Source: CAYRHJ01 sp964424105 (GTDB lineage Bacteria > Planctomycetota > Phycisphaerae > UBA1845). Taken from it: 64,000 bases of DNA. Location: assembly GCA_964424105.1 (NCBI GenBank), contig CAYRHJ010000038.1, positions 1 to 64,000 of the forward strand. The letters are read 5' to 3'. Under the pieces are notes generated by a model that did no database searches, was not told the origin of the DNA, and saw nothing but the letters and a program-made list of their open reading frames with translations. How positions within the stretch are numbered: the first letter of the stretch is position 1; each line of letters starts with the position of its first letter. Of this stretch, positions 16,233 to 24,893 are shown in pieces. The position numbers and the translations under genes are program-made.

Positions 16233-17381
16233 TTGAAACGACCCCTGCGCATTTTCCTCAGTGCCGCCGAACCCAGCGGCGATTTGTACACCGCCTTGCT
16301 GGCGCAGGAAATCCGTCGTCGCCAACCCGATGTTGATTTCGTCGGCATCGCCGGGCCACGGCTCAGATCGGCAGGCTGTCAGGCCATCGCGGACCTCAGC
16401 GGACACGCCGGAATGCTGCTGGGCGCCTTGGGCAACGCGGGTCGGGCTGCGACCATCATCGCCAAGACCTCCGACTACTTCTCTCGAAATCGAGTCGATG
16501 CGCTCGTCGTAGTGGATTCCCCCGTGCTGCACATTCCGATCGCACGTCGCGCCAAGGCTCGCGGAATCCCCGTCCTGTATTACGTCGCTCCCCAGCTTTG
16601 GGCGTGGGGCAGATGGCGGCAGTACAAAATTCGCGCCTGCATCGACGAGTTGGCTGTCATCCTACCATTCGAAGAAGCGTTTTTTCGCGAGCTTGGACTA
16701 CCCGCCACCTTCGTCGGTCATCCCTTGGCGGACGCCCTGATCGATCAGCCGCCAGACAAGGATCGCTGCCGTGCGATCAAGTCTTCGGGCGGTCCCGTGG
16801 TCGCCGTGCTCCCCGGCTCCCGCGCGCACGTCATCCGCGAAAACCTTCCAACTCAATTGGAAGTCGCACGGTGCATTCGAACTCGTTTCCCCGCCGCGCA
16901 TATAGGCGTTTCAATTGCGAACGAAGTGGCCGAGCGCGAAATCGTGCCCATCCTGAAGCGCAGCGCCCTGAACCCCACCATTCACCGCAACGAAAACGCC
17001 AGCCTCCTTTCATCTGCCGACTTGACGCTGGTGGCCTCCGGAACCGCCACGCTGGAAGTCGCCTACTATGGTTCGCCCATGATCGTGATGTACAACGGGT
17101 CGCGCTGGATGTACCACTTGCTCGCCCGCTGGCTCCTTCATATACCGCGGTATTCGCTGGTGAACATCATCGCCGACCGCGAAATCGTGCCCGAGTTCAT
17201 GCCCTACTATCGATCATCCGCACCCATCGCGACCTGCGCAATGGGTCTGCTCAACGACGATGAAAGACGTGCCCGGATGCGCCAGGCCATCGCCCAGACC
17301 ATCGAACCATTACGAGCCACCGGCGCGACGCGACGCACCGCCGATCTCCTTTTTGACCTCCTCGCCCGTTCCGCGCATTGA
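16233..17381 (+). CDS. lpxB: Lipid-A-disaccharide synthase
   Basis: 382 residues from TTG 16233 (KRPLRIFLSAAEPSGD), which aligns best with the short N-terminus of known LpxB; an upstream TTG at 16179 would add 18 residues. Motifs are AAEPSGDLYTALL, VGIAGPRLRSAGC, VVVDSPVLHIPIA, YYVAPQLWAWGRWR, ILPFEEAFF, FVGHPLAD and VLPGSRAHVI, followed by ASGTATLEVAYYGSPM. The enzyme joins UDP-diacyl-glucosamine and lipid X at the inner membrane. A conventional lipid A, and hence an LPS outer membrane, is implied. Confidence 0.95.
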   Translation: MKRPLRIFLSAAEPSGDLYTALLAQEIRRRQPDVDFVGIAGPRLRSAGCQAIADLSGHAGMLLGALGNAGRAATIIAKTSDYFSRNRVDALVVVDSPVLHIPIARRAKARGIPVLYYVAPQLWAWGRWRQYKIRACIDELAVILPFEEAFFRELGLPATFVGHPLADALIDQPPDKDRCRAIKSSGGPVVAVLPGSRAHVIRENLPTQLEVARCIRTRFPAAHIGVSIANEVAEREIVPILKRSALNPTIHRNENASLLSSADLTLVASGTATLEVAYYGSPMIVMYNGSRWMYHLLARWLLHIPRYSLVNIIADREIVPEFMPYYRSSAPIATCAMGLLNDDERRARMRQAIAQTIEPLRATGATRRTADLLFDLLARSAH

Positions 17382-17587
17382 ACCGCGCCGTCACTATCCA
17401 TCGTTTCCCGGACCGCAGCGTCCGGTAATATCCATCGTCCTTCGCTCCATCCGTTATCGCTTGACCCTGCCAATACCGATTGCCTACTATTCTACTAGGA
17501 GAGGGTCGAACGAGCGGGACGGGAAGCTGCCGCCTAAACCGGGCGAGCGACGTCAGCGTCGGCATGTCGGGGGGTTGGAAGGGGTTT

Positions 17588-18430
17588 GTGATCCGTTATT
17601 CGGTTCAATTCTGTACGACAGGTGCCATTACGGTACTCGTTCTGTTTTCAATGGCCGCGCCCACGCGAGCCGGATCCGCCTTTTTTGATTCGATAATGGC
17701 CCACAATCCCATTTCCTATTGGCGACTGGGAGACACCGCGGGCACCACCGCCGCCGACGCAACCGGGCTGAATCCCGGAACCTATATCGGTGCGACGCTG
17801 GGGCATCCGGGCGGCATCGAAAACGACGCCGACACGTCCGCCCGTTTCCAAAGCTTTTTCACCCGGACGGAATTTGCCCACCAAAGCGAATACCTCCTCA
17901 ACGAAGGCACCATTCTCTTCCTGTTCAATGAGCAGGACACCGTCGGTGACGCCGCGCTTTTTTCCAAGGATTCGGTCACCGGCGCGGGCGCACCCAGTAT
18001 GCTGGACGTTTTGACATCCCGTGATGGAAGGGTTCACACTCGATTCAGTGGACGGTCCGACGAGCACATCGCCGCATCCCCGTCACTTGTTCAACCCAAT
18101 ACGTGGCATTTCTTGACTTTCACCTTCGGGCCACAAGGCATGCGCCTCTATCTCGATGGATCGCTTGTCGCGTCCAATCCCTTCACCGGTGGCCTGACGT
18201 CGAACACCAATTCGATCTGGCTAGCTGCCTCCCGATCACCGAACAACATTATCCCCCCGAAGCCGGAAGACCAGCTCGTCTTCTTGGATGAAGTGGCGAT
18301 ACTCAACCGGGCCCTTTCCGCGACGGAAGTCACCGATCTCGATAACGTCGTACCCGAACCAGCCACCGCGCTGCTGATCATCGCCGCCTGCGTCATCCGT
18401 CGCCGAAAAACCCGCTCGCGGGCTGGATAG
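17588..18430 (+). CDS. Secreted LamG-like protein with PEP-CTERM tail
   Basis: 280 residues from GTG 17588, preferred because GGAAGG lies six bases upstream and it gives a clean signal peptide (IRYSVQFCTTGAITVLVLFS, then APTRAGS). Upstream in-frame starts at 17480 and 17564 are possible. The mature part is a concanavalin A-like LamG domain: NPISYWRLGDTAGTTAADAT, then WHFLTFTFGPQGMRLYLDGSL and FLDEVAILNRALSATEV. The C-terminus VPEPATALLIIAACVIRRRK is a PEP-CTERM exosortase signal: PEP, hydrophobic segment, basic end. It is probably exported and attached to the cell surface or released into the polysaccharide matrix. Ligand unknown. Confidence 0.9.
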   Translation: MIRYSVQFCTTGAITVLVLFSMAAPTRAGSAFFDSIMAHNPISYWRLGDTAGTTAADATGLNPGTYIGATLGHPGGIENDADTSARFQSFFTRTEFAHQSEYLLNEGTILFLFNEQDTVGDAALFSKDSVTGAGAPSMLDVLTSRDGRVHTRFSGRSDEHIAASPSLVQPNTWHFLTFTFGPQGMRLYLDGSLVASNPFTGGLTSNTNSIWLAASRSPNNIIPPKPEDQLVFLDEVAILNRALSATEVTDLDNVVPEPATALLIIAACVIRRRKTRSRAG

Positions 18431-18476
18431 ACGTTGATTCCTACAATTCATCGATTCGCCCTTATTCAATTGTTGG

Positions 18477-19307
18477 TTACGCAAACATCGACCGCAAATA
18501 GTCCACGTCCGATCGCAAACTCGCAACGCCGGCTGACGAAGAATGTTCCACCACCAGCGGACCTGCGTAACCGCGGGCACGCAGTTTGCTGATCACGCGC
18601 GGAATCTGTGCCTCTCCCGATCCCAGGGGAACCTCGCTGCCCCACGATGCCCCAGCCTCCGTCGGCGGGCAATAGTCCTTCAAATGAACGTGTCGAATCC
18701 ATCGGGCCAACGTGGTCACCGCTCGAACCGCGTCATCGCTCGCATAGGTCACGAAGTTTCCCGCGTCGAAATTCACCCCCACGCCGGATCGATCCAGTGC
18801 TTCCAGGAACCTCGCCATTCGCTCCGCAGGTTCCGATCCGGTCTCCAACAACAGCGACACGTCCTTTTCCGCCAATTCGTCGGCTAGGCCACGAATCCGC
18901 TCAATCGCCACAACCCATTTCGCCCCCTCGTCTTCACTTGGTAGAACGCCGCCGTGAATCGTGATCGCATCAATCCCCACCTGTTGGGCCCATTCACCCG
19001 CACGAGCCAGCACGCTTGCACGGGCATCGAACCAATCGTCGTTCCCTATTCCCGTCGTGGCACGGGCCCGCGCAGGTGACGAAAAATCTTCACCGTCGAA
19101 CCCGACGAACAGGCCGCTCAAATGCACGCCACACTCCGTCGCTGCCGATCGAACCGCCGCCGCGCTCGCCCGGTCGAATGCCGATTGGCCGAACAACCCC
19201 AAATGGACCACTCGAACGCCCAATTCTCGATGGGCTGTTTGAATCGCCCGAATCGAGTCTTCTCGATCCACGGACCACGAACAGACGCCAATTTCCAGCG
19301 GTTGCAT
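18477..19307 (-). CDS. Sugar phosphate isomerase/epimerase-like TIM barrel
   Basis: 276 residues from ATG 19307, which has AAAGGGGAC upstream; a longer reading to 19406 is unsupported. The xylose-isomerase-like barrel is recognisable from LEIGVCSWSVDREDSI, AITIHGGVLPSEDEG, VSLLLETGSEPAERM, VGVNFDAGNFVTYASDDAV, HVHLKDYCPPTE and GPLVVEHSSSAG. The conserved Glu, Asp and His residues fit a divalent-metal site. The family includes inosose and hydroxypyruvate isomerases; the substrate cannot be named. It is convergent with the PEP-CTERM gene and follows rlmN on the minus strand. Confidence 0.88.
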   Translation of the reverse strand: MQPLEIGVCSWSVDREDSIRAIQTAHRELGVRVVHLGLFGQSAFDRASAAAVRSAATECGVHLSGLFVGFDGEDFSSPARARATTGIGNDDWFDARASVLARAGEWAQQVGIDAITIHGGVLPSEDEGAKWVVAIERIRGLADELAEKDVSLLLETGSEPAERMARFLEALDRSGVGVNFDAGNFVTYASDDAVRAVTTLARWIRHVHLKDYCPPTEAGASWGSEVPLGSGEAQIPRVISKLRARGYAGPLVVEHSSSAGVASLRSDVDYLRSMFA

Positions 19308-19421
19308 CGTCAGTCCCCTTTCGGTGATGATTGAATGGAAATTGCACGTTGGCGACCCGGCAGGCGATTCAAACCGATCTTCGCAAGACCCCTGGCCTCG
19401 TCCCAACCTTGGCCGCCGATG

Positions 19422-20480
19422 TTACGGCGAGGGTTGATTCCGACGTCGCAATTGCCCGCAGGCTCCGTCGATGTCCAATCCACGACTGCGCCGCATGTGA
19501 ACATTGATGCCCTTTTCCCGCAAGATTCGTTGAAACGTCGCCGCCGACTCGCCCGTGGGTCGCTCAAACGGCAGCCCCGGCACCGGATTGTATCGAATGA
19601 GATTCACGTGACAGCGCATGCGTCGCACCAAATCCGCCAGTTCGCGGGCATGGCCCGCCTGATCATTCACGCCGCCCAACAAGACGTATTCCAGCGTAAC
19701 CTCCCGGCCCGTTTGATCGAAATATTCATCACCGGCGCTGATCAATTCCGCCAGCCCGATGGATCGCGCCCAGGGAACGATCTCTCGTCGAAGTTCGTCG
19801 TTGGGCGCGTGCAGCGAAATGGCCAGCGTGATTTGCAACTTCTCCGTCGCCAGCCGCCGGATTTGTTTGGGCAGCCCCACCGTGCTGACGGTGATGTGCC
19901 GGGCGCCCACGTTCAGCCCCCATCCCGCGTTGATGGCGCGAACGGCGTGGACCGTCGCGTCGTAATTGTGCAGCGGCTCGCCCAATCCCATGAACACCAC
20001 GTGCGTCAATCCACGGTCGCCGCACAACGACGCAATCCGAACCGCCTGTTCCATGATCTGCCCGGCCGTCAACTGCCTTTCCAATCCGCCGATCCCGCTG
20101 GCGCAAAAGACACACCCGGCTGGGCAGCCCACCTGCGTCGAAATGCAGGCTGTTCGCCGGGACCCGTCGGGGATCAACACGCATTCGGAAGTCGCCCCAT
20201 CCGACCAGCGCAGCAGCAGTTTCCGCGTTCCGTCGGTCGAATGGTCATCACGCAGCACCAGTGATTCGAAAATATGGAACTCCGCCGCCAGCGCCCGCCG
20301 TAGCTCCAACGGCAGATTCGTCATCTCGTCAAACGTGCCGGCGCCCTTACGATAGATCCAATCCAGAATCTGCCCGAATCGATAGTCGGGGTGTTTTCCG
20401 AGTGATGAATCGCGAACGTCTGCTGATCCCGGAACGAGTCCAAAAACACCCACCGTCGAAGTGCCGGTCCGCGCGATCAC
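19422..20480 (-). CDS. rlmN: Dual-specificity rRNA/tRNA A2503/A37 methyltransferase
   Basis: 352 residues from GTG 20480. This start overlaps the TGA of the upstream DUF1569 gene (GTGA) and has GAGG seven bases away, so translational coupling is likely. Radical SAM cysteines C119, C123 and C126 lie in TQVGCPAGCVFCASG. Other marks are YRFGQILDWIYRKGAGTFDEM, FMGLGEPLHNYDAT, ISLHAPNDELRREIVPW, EYVLLGGVNDQ, and MRRSRGLDIDGACGQL with the second methylated cysteine. It methylates C2 of A2503 in 23S rRNA and A37 in some tRNAs. Confidence 0.96.
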   Translation of the reverse strand: MIARTGTSTVGVFGLVPGSADVRDSSLGKHPDYRFGQILDWIYRKGAGTFDEMTNLPLELRRALAAEFHIFESLVLRDDHSTDGTRKLLLRWSDGATSECVLIPDGSRRTACISTQVGCPAGCVFCASGIGGLERQLTAGQIMEQAVRIASLCGDRGLTHVVFMGLGEPLHNYDATVHAVRAINAGWGLNVGARHITVSTVGLPKQIRRLATEKLQITLAISLHAPNDELRREIVPWARSIGLAELISAGDEYFDQTGREVTLEYVLLGGVNDQAGHARELADLVRRMRCHVNLIRYNPVPGLPFERPTGESAATFQRILREKGINVHMRRSRGLDIDGACGQLRRRNQPSP

Positions 20481-20962
20481 GTGGACCTCGTTTCCGCATG
20501 GGCGACAGTTTCGGTCAACGCCGATTGCGGTTTCATGTAGCCGAGATGATGGGCGCAGTGAATCAAGTGCAGACGTTCCCATTCGCTTCGGTCCAATCGA
20601 CCGAAGAACGGGTGCATGTGCAATGGGCCGTCGGATCGCTGAAACCGTTCGATCGCGGTTTCGAGGTCCTCGACGGACGCGCCGAAATCAGCATCGGGCG
20701 GCGGGTTCAATCGCTCCGTCACTGTGAAACCCGGCGAAAGCCCGTTTTGAAACACATCTTTCAACGCTCGCCGTCCGAACAATCCGCGCATCACCCGATG
20801 ATGATCCACACCGAAGCCGTCCATCGACCCGGTAAAGCTGTCGGCCAAATGACGGCAAATCTGCGCCAACGACCATCGCCCGGTGGGAACATGCCCCGCC
20901 CGCAATGATTTCGCGTAGGGAACGATTTCGGCTAAATCGCTAAATCGTGGCATGGTTCCCAA
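20477..20962 (-). CDS. DUF1569/DinB-like metal-binding protein
   Basis: 161 residues. A four-helix DinB-type fold is suggested by RWSLAQICRHLADSFTGSMDG near the N-terminus and LHLIHCAHHLGYM near the C-terminus. Together these provide the usual histidine triad for a metal site. LHMHPFFGRLDRSEWERLH is characteristic of the DUF1569 branch. Relatives act as thiol-dependent S-transferases, but the function here is unknown. It ends in a four-base overlap with rlmN. Confidence 0.85.
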   Translation of the reverse strand: MGTMPRFSDLAEIVPYAKSLRAGHVPTGRWSLAQICRHLADSFTGSMDGFGVDHHRVMRGLFGRRALKDVFQNGLSPGFTVTERLNPPPDADFGASVEDLETAIERFQRSDGPLHMHPFFGRLDRSEWERLHLIHCAHHLGYMKPQSALTETVAHAETRST

Positions 20963-21140
20963 AACGGTTTGACCCTGATCAATGAACCGATGCGTTCAGC
21001 CTGACGATTCGTTCCTGCTCCCGTCTGCCTTCCGACGCTTCGCAGACGTCGCCGTGCCCTGCGCATTTTAAGCGTTGGATCACGTTGGCATCAAGGCGAG
21101 AATGACACCCGAGCCATGCCCGGGTGCCTGACACTTCAGG

Positions 21141-21262
21141 CGGGGCATTCCGCCGCCCCGAATGGGGCGCAGGACTGTAGCCACGGGTTCCGCCGCCTGC
21201 GGCGGCTCCACCGGTGGCTACCTTCCGTCGCCCCTTGCGGGGCGAAAACCTACCCGCCGAGA
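21141..21262 (-). repeat. REP4 compound repeat in 20963-21442 gap
   Basis: The 480-base gap between the DUF1569 gene and the pseudouridine synthase gene holds a compound of GC hairpins. These are GCCGCCCCGAATGGGGCG, GCCACGGGTTCCGCCGCC paired with GGCGGC...CCGGTGGC, and CGCCCCTTGCGGGGCG, then AAAACCTACCCGCC. The same modules occur in the opposite orientation at 40497-40616. The rest of the gap (20963-21110 and 21263-21442) has no recognised feature. Confidence 0.75.
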
Positions 21263-21442
21263 CTGTCATGTACCCGCCATGCTCGGTTGTCCTCCGCGAG
21301 TGATAATCGTCGTCGCTGCCGCGGCCAAAAACCATCCGCGGATTCCGTCACCGGCCCCGTTGGACGTGCGACCCCATCTGTACGTTCCGCGAATAGTGTC
21401 ATAAACTGATGGTCGTACAATGCACACCGTGACCGAAGGCGA

Positions 21443-22495
21443 ATGATAGCGATGGCCGGCGAAGTGGACCCGATAGATGAAACGGAGCTGACGGACGATG
21501 ATCGCGAGCTGCGCGTCACGCAACTCAAAATCCGCCGACGAAAGCCCGGAACCCGGCTCGACAAGTACCTCCGTGGCCGATTCCCCCGCATGTCTCGCAC
21601 CGTATTGCAACGTCTGATCAAGGGGGGCGGCATCACCGTCAACGGCCTGCCCACCAAAGCCAGCTATGAACCCGATGCAGGTGACCTCGTCGAAGTCATC
21701 CTGCCCCCGCCCATACCCACGGACGTCATCCCGGAAGATATTCCGCTCGAAATCCTGTACGAAGACGATTTCATGCTGGCCATTAACAAACCAGCCGGGA
21801 TCATCTGTCACCCGGCTCGGTTCACGCAAACCGGAACCATCGTGAATGCCCTGGCCCATCATGCGAATTCGTTGAGCAAAGGCGGCGACCCGTTTCGACC
21901 CGGCATCGTCCATCGTTTGGACAAGAACACCACGGGTGTCATGCTCGTGGCCAAGACGGATGAAGCGCATTGGCGGCTGTCGCTGCAATTCGAGCGGCGG
22001 ACCATTCAAAAAACGTATCTGGCCATCGTGGAGGGCGTGCCCCATCTCGACGGCGACATCGTCGATCAACCCTTGGCGGGACATCCCGTTATCAAGGATC
22101 GATACATGGTGGCCAATCGACCACTGAACGACATGATCACCAAGGAGGCCGTCACGAGATTCGAAGTGATGGAACGGTTCAGCGGCTTCGCATTGATGGG
22201 CTTGCACCCCAAGACCGGGCGAACCCATCAACTCCGCGTGCACATGTCCAGCATAGGCCACCCCATTTTGGGCGACACCCTGTACGGCGGCCATCTTGTC
22301 AGCGAACGGGACATTTCCGGCAGCGGATCAAGTGAACCGCTATATGACCATCAGTGTCTTCACGCCTATCGCATCGAATTTACCCATCCGATTCGGGAAC
22401 ATAGCCAGACGCTGGAAGCGCCCCTATCAGCCAAGCTCCAATCGGTCATCGACCTGTTGCGGACCCATCGACCGCTGGGGAAACGTCGCCCATGA
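21443..22495 (+). CDS. RluA-family 23S rRNA pseudouridine synthase (RluD-like)
   Basis: 350 residues. The N-terminal S4 domain (TRLDKYLRGRFPRMSRTVLQ, KGGGITVNGLPTKASY) is followed by the catalytic domain with ILYEDDFMLAINKPAGIICH. The catalytic aspartate lies in RPGIVHRLDKNTTGVMLVAK. Later motifs are KTYLAIVEGVP, LHPKTGRTHQLRVHMSSIGHP and LGDTLYGG. It isomerises specific uridines in 23S rRNA; an RluD-type target (helix 69) is the best guess. Its TGA overlaps the ATG of thiO (ATGA at 22492-22495). An alternative ATG is at 21452. Confidence 0.92.
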   Translation: MIAMAGEVDPIDETELTDDDRELRVTQLKIRRRKPGTRLDKYLRGRFPRMSRTVLQRLIKGGGITVNGLPTKASYEPDAGDLVEVILPPPIPTDVIPEDIPLEILYEDDFMLAINKPAGIICHPARFTQTGTIVNALAHHANSLSKGGDPFRPGIVHRLDKNTTGVMLVAKTDEAHWRLSLQFERRTIQKTYLAIVEGVPHLDGDIVDQPLAGHPVIKDRYMVANRPLNDMITKEAVTRFEVMERFSGFALMGLHPKTGRTHQLRVHMSSIGHPILGDTLYGGHLVSERDISGSGSSEPLYDHQCLHAYRIEFTHPIREHSQTLEAPLSAKLQSVIDLLRTHRPLGKRRP

Positions 22496-23634
22496 GCGCG
22501 GTGGCGGACGTGATCGTGGTCGGTGGCGGCGTCGTGGGATTGTCGGTGGCGCTTCGCCTGCGACAAGCGGGGCTGAGCGTCACGCTTGTCGAACGTGGAG
22601 CGTGCGGTCGGGAGGCGTCATGGGCGGGCGCGGGCATCCTGTCGCCCACGAACCCACATCGCACCGACCCACTGCATACCATGAACGATGCTTCACTCGC
22701 CCTGTACCCCGCGTTTTGCGCTGAAATTCAGGAACACTCCGGCATCGATCCGCAATACCTGCGATGCGGAGCCATCGAGCTTCTGGTGACGGAACAGCGA
22801 TTGCAAATGGCCCAATCGGACGTTCGGGCCGTCGCACAAGCGAACGTGCAGACCGGTGACCCCGCCCTCGAACTGCTATCGCCGGCGGAAATTCGCGATT
22901 TGGAACCGCGCGTCACAGGTGACGTTTTGGGCGGACTGCATTGCCGGCGAACCGCGCAAGTGCGAAATCCTCGCCTCCTGTCAGCGTTGAAACGCACGTG
23001 TGAACGGTTCGGCGTCGAGATTCGAGAGCAGGCAACGGTCATCGCCGTCGAATGGGCCGACGATCGAGTCGGTGGCGTGTGGACTGCAAATGAACTGCTT
23101 GCCGGACACAAGGTCGTAATCTGTGCGGGAGCGTGGTCCGCGACCATCGGACCGACGACGATAGGCCAACTCCTGCCCGTGTCCCCCGTTCGTGGGCAGA
23201 TCGTCCTCGTGCAGACGTCGGATGCCGTCGTCACCCGCATCATTCAAAAAAAGCAAAACTACGTCGTACCCCGCCAAGACGGATTGATCTTGATCGGTTC
23301 GACCCACGAAACCGACGCGGGATTCGAAAAACGAAACACCGCCCGGGGGGTCGCCGGCCTGATCGACGATGCCCTGTGCATGGTTCCCGAATTGGCCAAC
23401 GCGGCAGTCGTTTGCAGTTGGGCGGGGCTTCGGCCGGGCACGCCGGATTTGAGACCCTACATCGGTCCGATCCCGCAATTCAACGGACTGTATGCAGCCA
23501 CCGGGCACTATCGTTCCGGCCTGACCTTAGCCCCGGTAACCGCGCAAGTCATGACCGATATCATCACCCGTGGCCAATCTGACTACGACCTGCGGCGATG
23601 CGCGGTTGGCCGACAATTGGACCAAGCCGAATGA
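22492..23634 (+). CDS. thiO: Glycine oxidase ThiO-type FAD oxidoreductase
   Basis: 380 residues. The N-terminal FAD-binding motif is DVIVVGGGVVGLSVALRLRQ. ERGACGREASWAGAGILSP is typical of ThiO, as are YLRCGAIELLVTE and LEPRVTGDVLGGLHC. The C-terminal part has YVVPRQDGLILIGSTHETDAG and VCSWAGLRPGTPDLRPYIG, ending YAATGHYRSGLTLAP. ThiO makes dehydroglycine for the thiazole of thiamine. No other thi gene is nearby, so D-amino-acid oxidase activity remains an alternative. It is coupled to the pseudouridine synthase gene by a four-base overlap. Confidence 0.88.
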   Translation: MSAVADVIVVGGGVVGLSVALRLRQAGLSVTLVERGACGREASWAGAGILSPTNPHRTDPLHTMNDASLALYPAFCAEIQEHSGIDPQYLRCGAIELLVTEQRLQMAQSDVRAVAQANVQTGDPALELLSPAEIRDLEPRVTGDVLGGLHCRRTAQVRNPRLLSALKRTCERFGVEIREQATVIAVEWADDRVGGVWTANELLAGHKVVICAGAWSATIGPTTIGQLLPVSPVRGQIVLVQTSDAVVTRIIQKKQNYVVPRQDGLILIGSTHETDAGFEKRNTARGVAGLIDDALCMVPELANAAVVCSWAGLRPGTPDLRPYIGPIPQFNGLYAATGHYRSGLTLAPVTAQVMTDIITRGQSDYDLRRCAVGRQLDQAE

Positions 23635-23681
23635 CAGCCGCCACCGCCCAGCCCCAAACTACATGCCGTGTTGATGCCGCG

Positions 23682-24086
23682 TCACTCCGCCGGCGCACCC
23701 TGAAACGTTCCTGCCACGAAGCACACGCCCAGCAGAATCAATCCCACGCCGATCAACTGCGTGGGGCCCAATCGTTCACCCAGCGCCCCATACCCCACCA
23801 GCGCAATGATCGCATATCCACCACCGACCATCAGCGGATAGGCCAAGCTGATTTTCATGGCTTTGCTCTGTAACGCGAACATGTAGAAGGCTGCATTCAT
23901 GGCAAAACACACCAGTCCGATCAGTAAGACGGGACTTGATAGAATCTTCAAAACGCCCGCCGGCACGCCGTCGGCCAGCAACCCGCCGTTTTCATCGATG
24001 CGCGTCATTCCGACTTTCATCAACAAATTCGCCGATGCATTGAGCACCAGGGCGCACAGCAGCGCCGCTCCATAAACGCTGATCAT
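23682..24086 (-). CDS. EamA/SMR-like four-helix membrane transporter
   Basis: 134 residues with four hydrophobic segments (VYGAALLCALVLNASANLLM, VLLIGLVCFAMNAAFYMFAL, YPLMVGGGYAIIALVGYG, LIGVGLILLGVCFVAG). ALQSKAMKISLAYPLMVG and GERLGPTQLIGVGLILLGV match small drug/metabolite transporters (SMR/EmrE and half-size EamA). These work as dimers. The glutamate in the first helix that is diagnostic of EmrE is absent, so this is more likely a polyprenyl-sugar flippase-like or EamA half-transporter than a drug pump. Convergent with thiO, 47 bases apart. Confidence 0.82.
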   Translation of the reverse strand: MISVYGAALLCALVLNASANLLMKVGMTRIDENGGLLADGVPAGVLKILSSPVLLIGLVCFAMNAAFYMFALQSKAMKISLAYPLMVGGGYAIIALVGYGALGERLGPTQLIGVGLILLGVCFVAGTFQGAPAE

Positions 24087-24200
24087 GACAATCTCCCAAT
24101 ACCGGTCGCGGAAAACCCGACGAACGCGGCATCCCTACCCGCACGCGAATTCCGACGCAAGAGTGGCGCAGGGATCAACCCTGTTGCAGCGGCGTCCAGT

Positions 24201-24378
24201 GTAGTGAGTCACGCGGTTGACATCTTATCAGAGCCGCGACCGTGAGGGAGCGGTCTTTCTTCAAATGGCAAAGATCTCGAACCGCTGTGCTTGACCTCCA
24301 AACGGCTCCTGAAGCACGTTATTAGCCACGTTGTTTGCATCTTTTCAGAGCCGCGACCGTGCGGGAGCGGTCTTCCTG
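24201..24378 (+). repeat. Two REP3a copies in the 24087-24485 gap
   Basis: 24201-24260 and 24320-24378 share an extended unit. A word close to GTCACGC..GTTGACATCTT comes before CAGAGCCGCGACCGTG, then GGGAGCGGTCTT. A third extended copy is at 37370-37421. The core GACCG/CGGTC can pair. The rest of the 399-base gap shows nothing recognisable. Confidence 0.78.
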
Positions 24379-24485
24379 TCTATTCGAATGGCAGGTCGGC
24401 CATTGTGCTAGGCGCGCTTAACCCAGGGTCACCGATATTTCGGCGGCGAGTAGGATCACGTAGGCAAGGCACAACGCCCGCTGAA

Positions 24486-24893
24486 TCAAGATGAATGTTC
24501 GGAGTGGCTGAATTCTGCCGGTCCCACCAGTTGGCCATACACGTCGCCCAACTCGGCCTCGCAAAACTTGTTGGCGATAAACCAGTATCGAAATGGGGTA
24601 TTGAAATACGACGACAACGCTCCCACCACGCAGAACACGAAATGAACGACGAAGGGCAGAATCACAGGGGCTGTGAACTCGAGCAGGACGCCTGCAACCA
24701 TACTGGCCACGACGAGCAACGTGTTTATCAGCGACCACACCAGGCAGACCTTCATCCAATATCGCAGATAAGGTGACCGCCGAAGCTTCGCAACCCGCCA
24801 CGCAATCAGCGGCGGGACGCACAACAATCCAGCCGCCGCTGCCTGAATCACGGCTGCTGAAATCCGTTCTCGATCGCTAGGGTAATAAGTCAC
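24486..24893 (-). CDS. Hypothetical membrane protein
   Basis: 135 residues from GTG 24893, chosen because GAGG lies six bases upstream; a longer reading to 25010 adds a Cys-rich unlikely N-terminus. Three hydrophobic segments are visible: ISAAVIQAAAAGLLCVPPLI, VCLVWSLINTLLVVASMVAG and ILPFVVHFVFCVVGALSSYF. The basic loop WRVAKLRRSPYLRYWMK lies between the first two. The C-terminus WFIANKFCEAELGDVYGQL is soluble. No family was recognised. Codon use resembles neighbouring genes. It is divergent from groES. Confidence 0.6.
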   Translation of the reverse strand: MTYYPSDRERISAAVIQAAAAGLLCVPPLIAWRVAKLRRSPYLRYWMKVCLVWSLINTLLVVASMVAGVLLEFTAPVILPFVVHFVFCVVGALSSYFNTPFRYWFIANKFCEAELGDVYGQLVGPAEFSHSEHSS

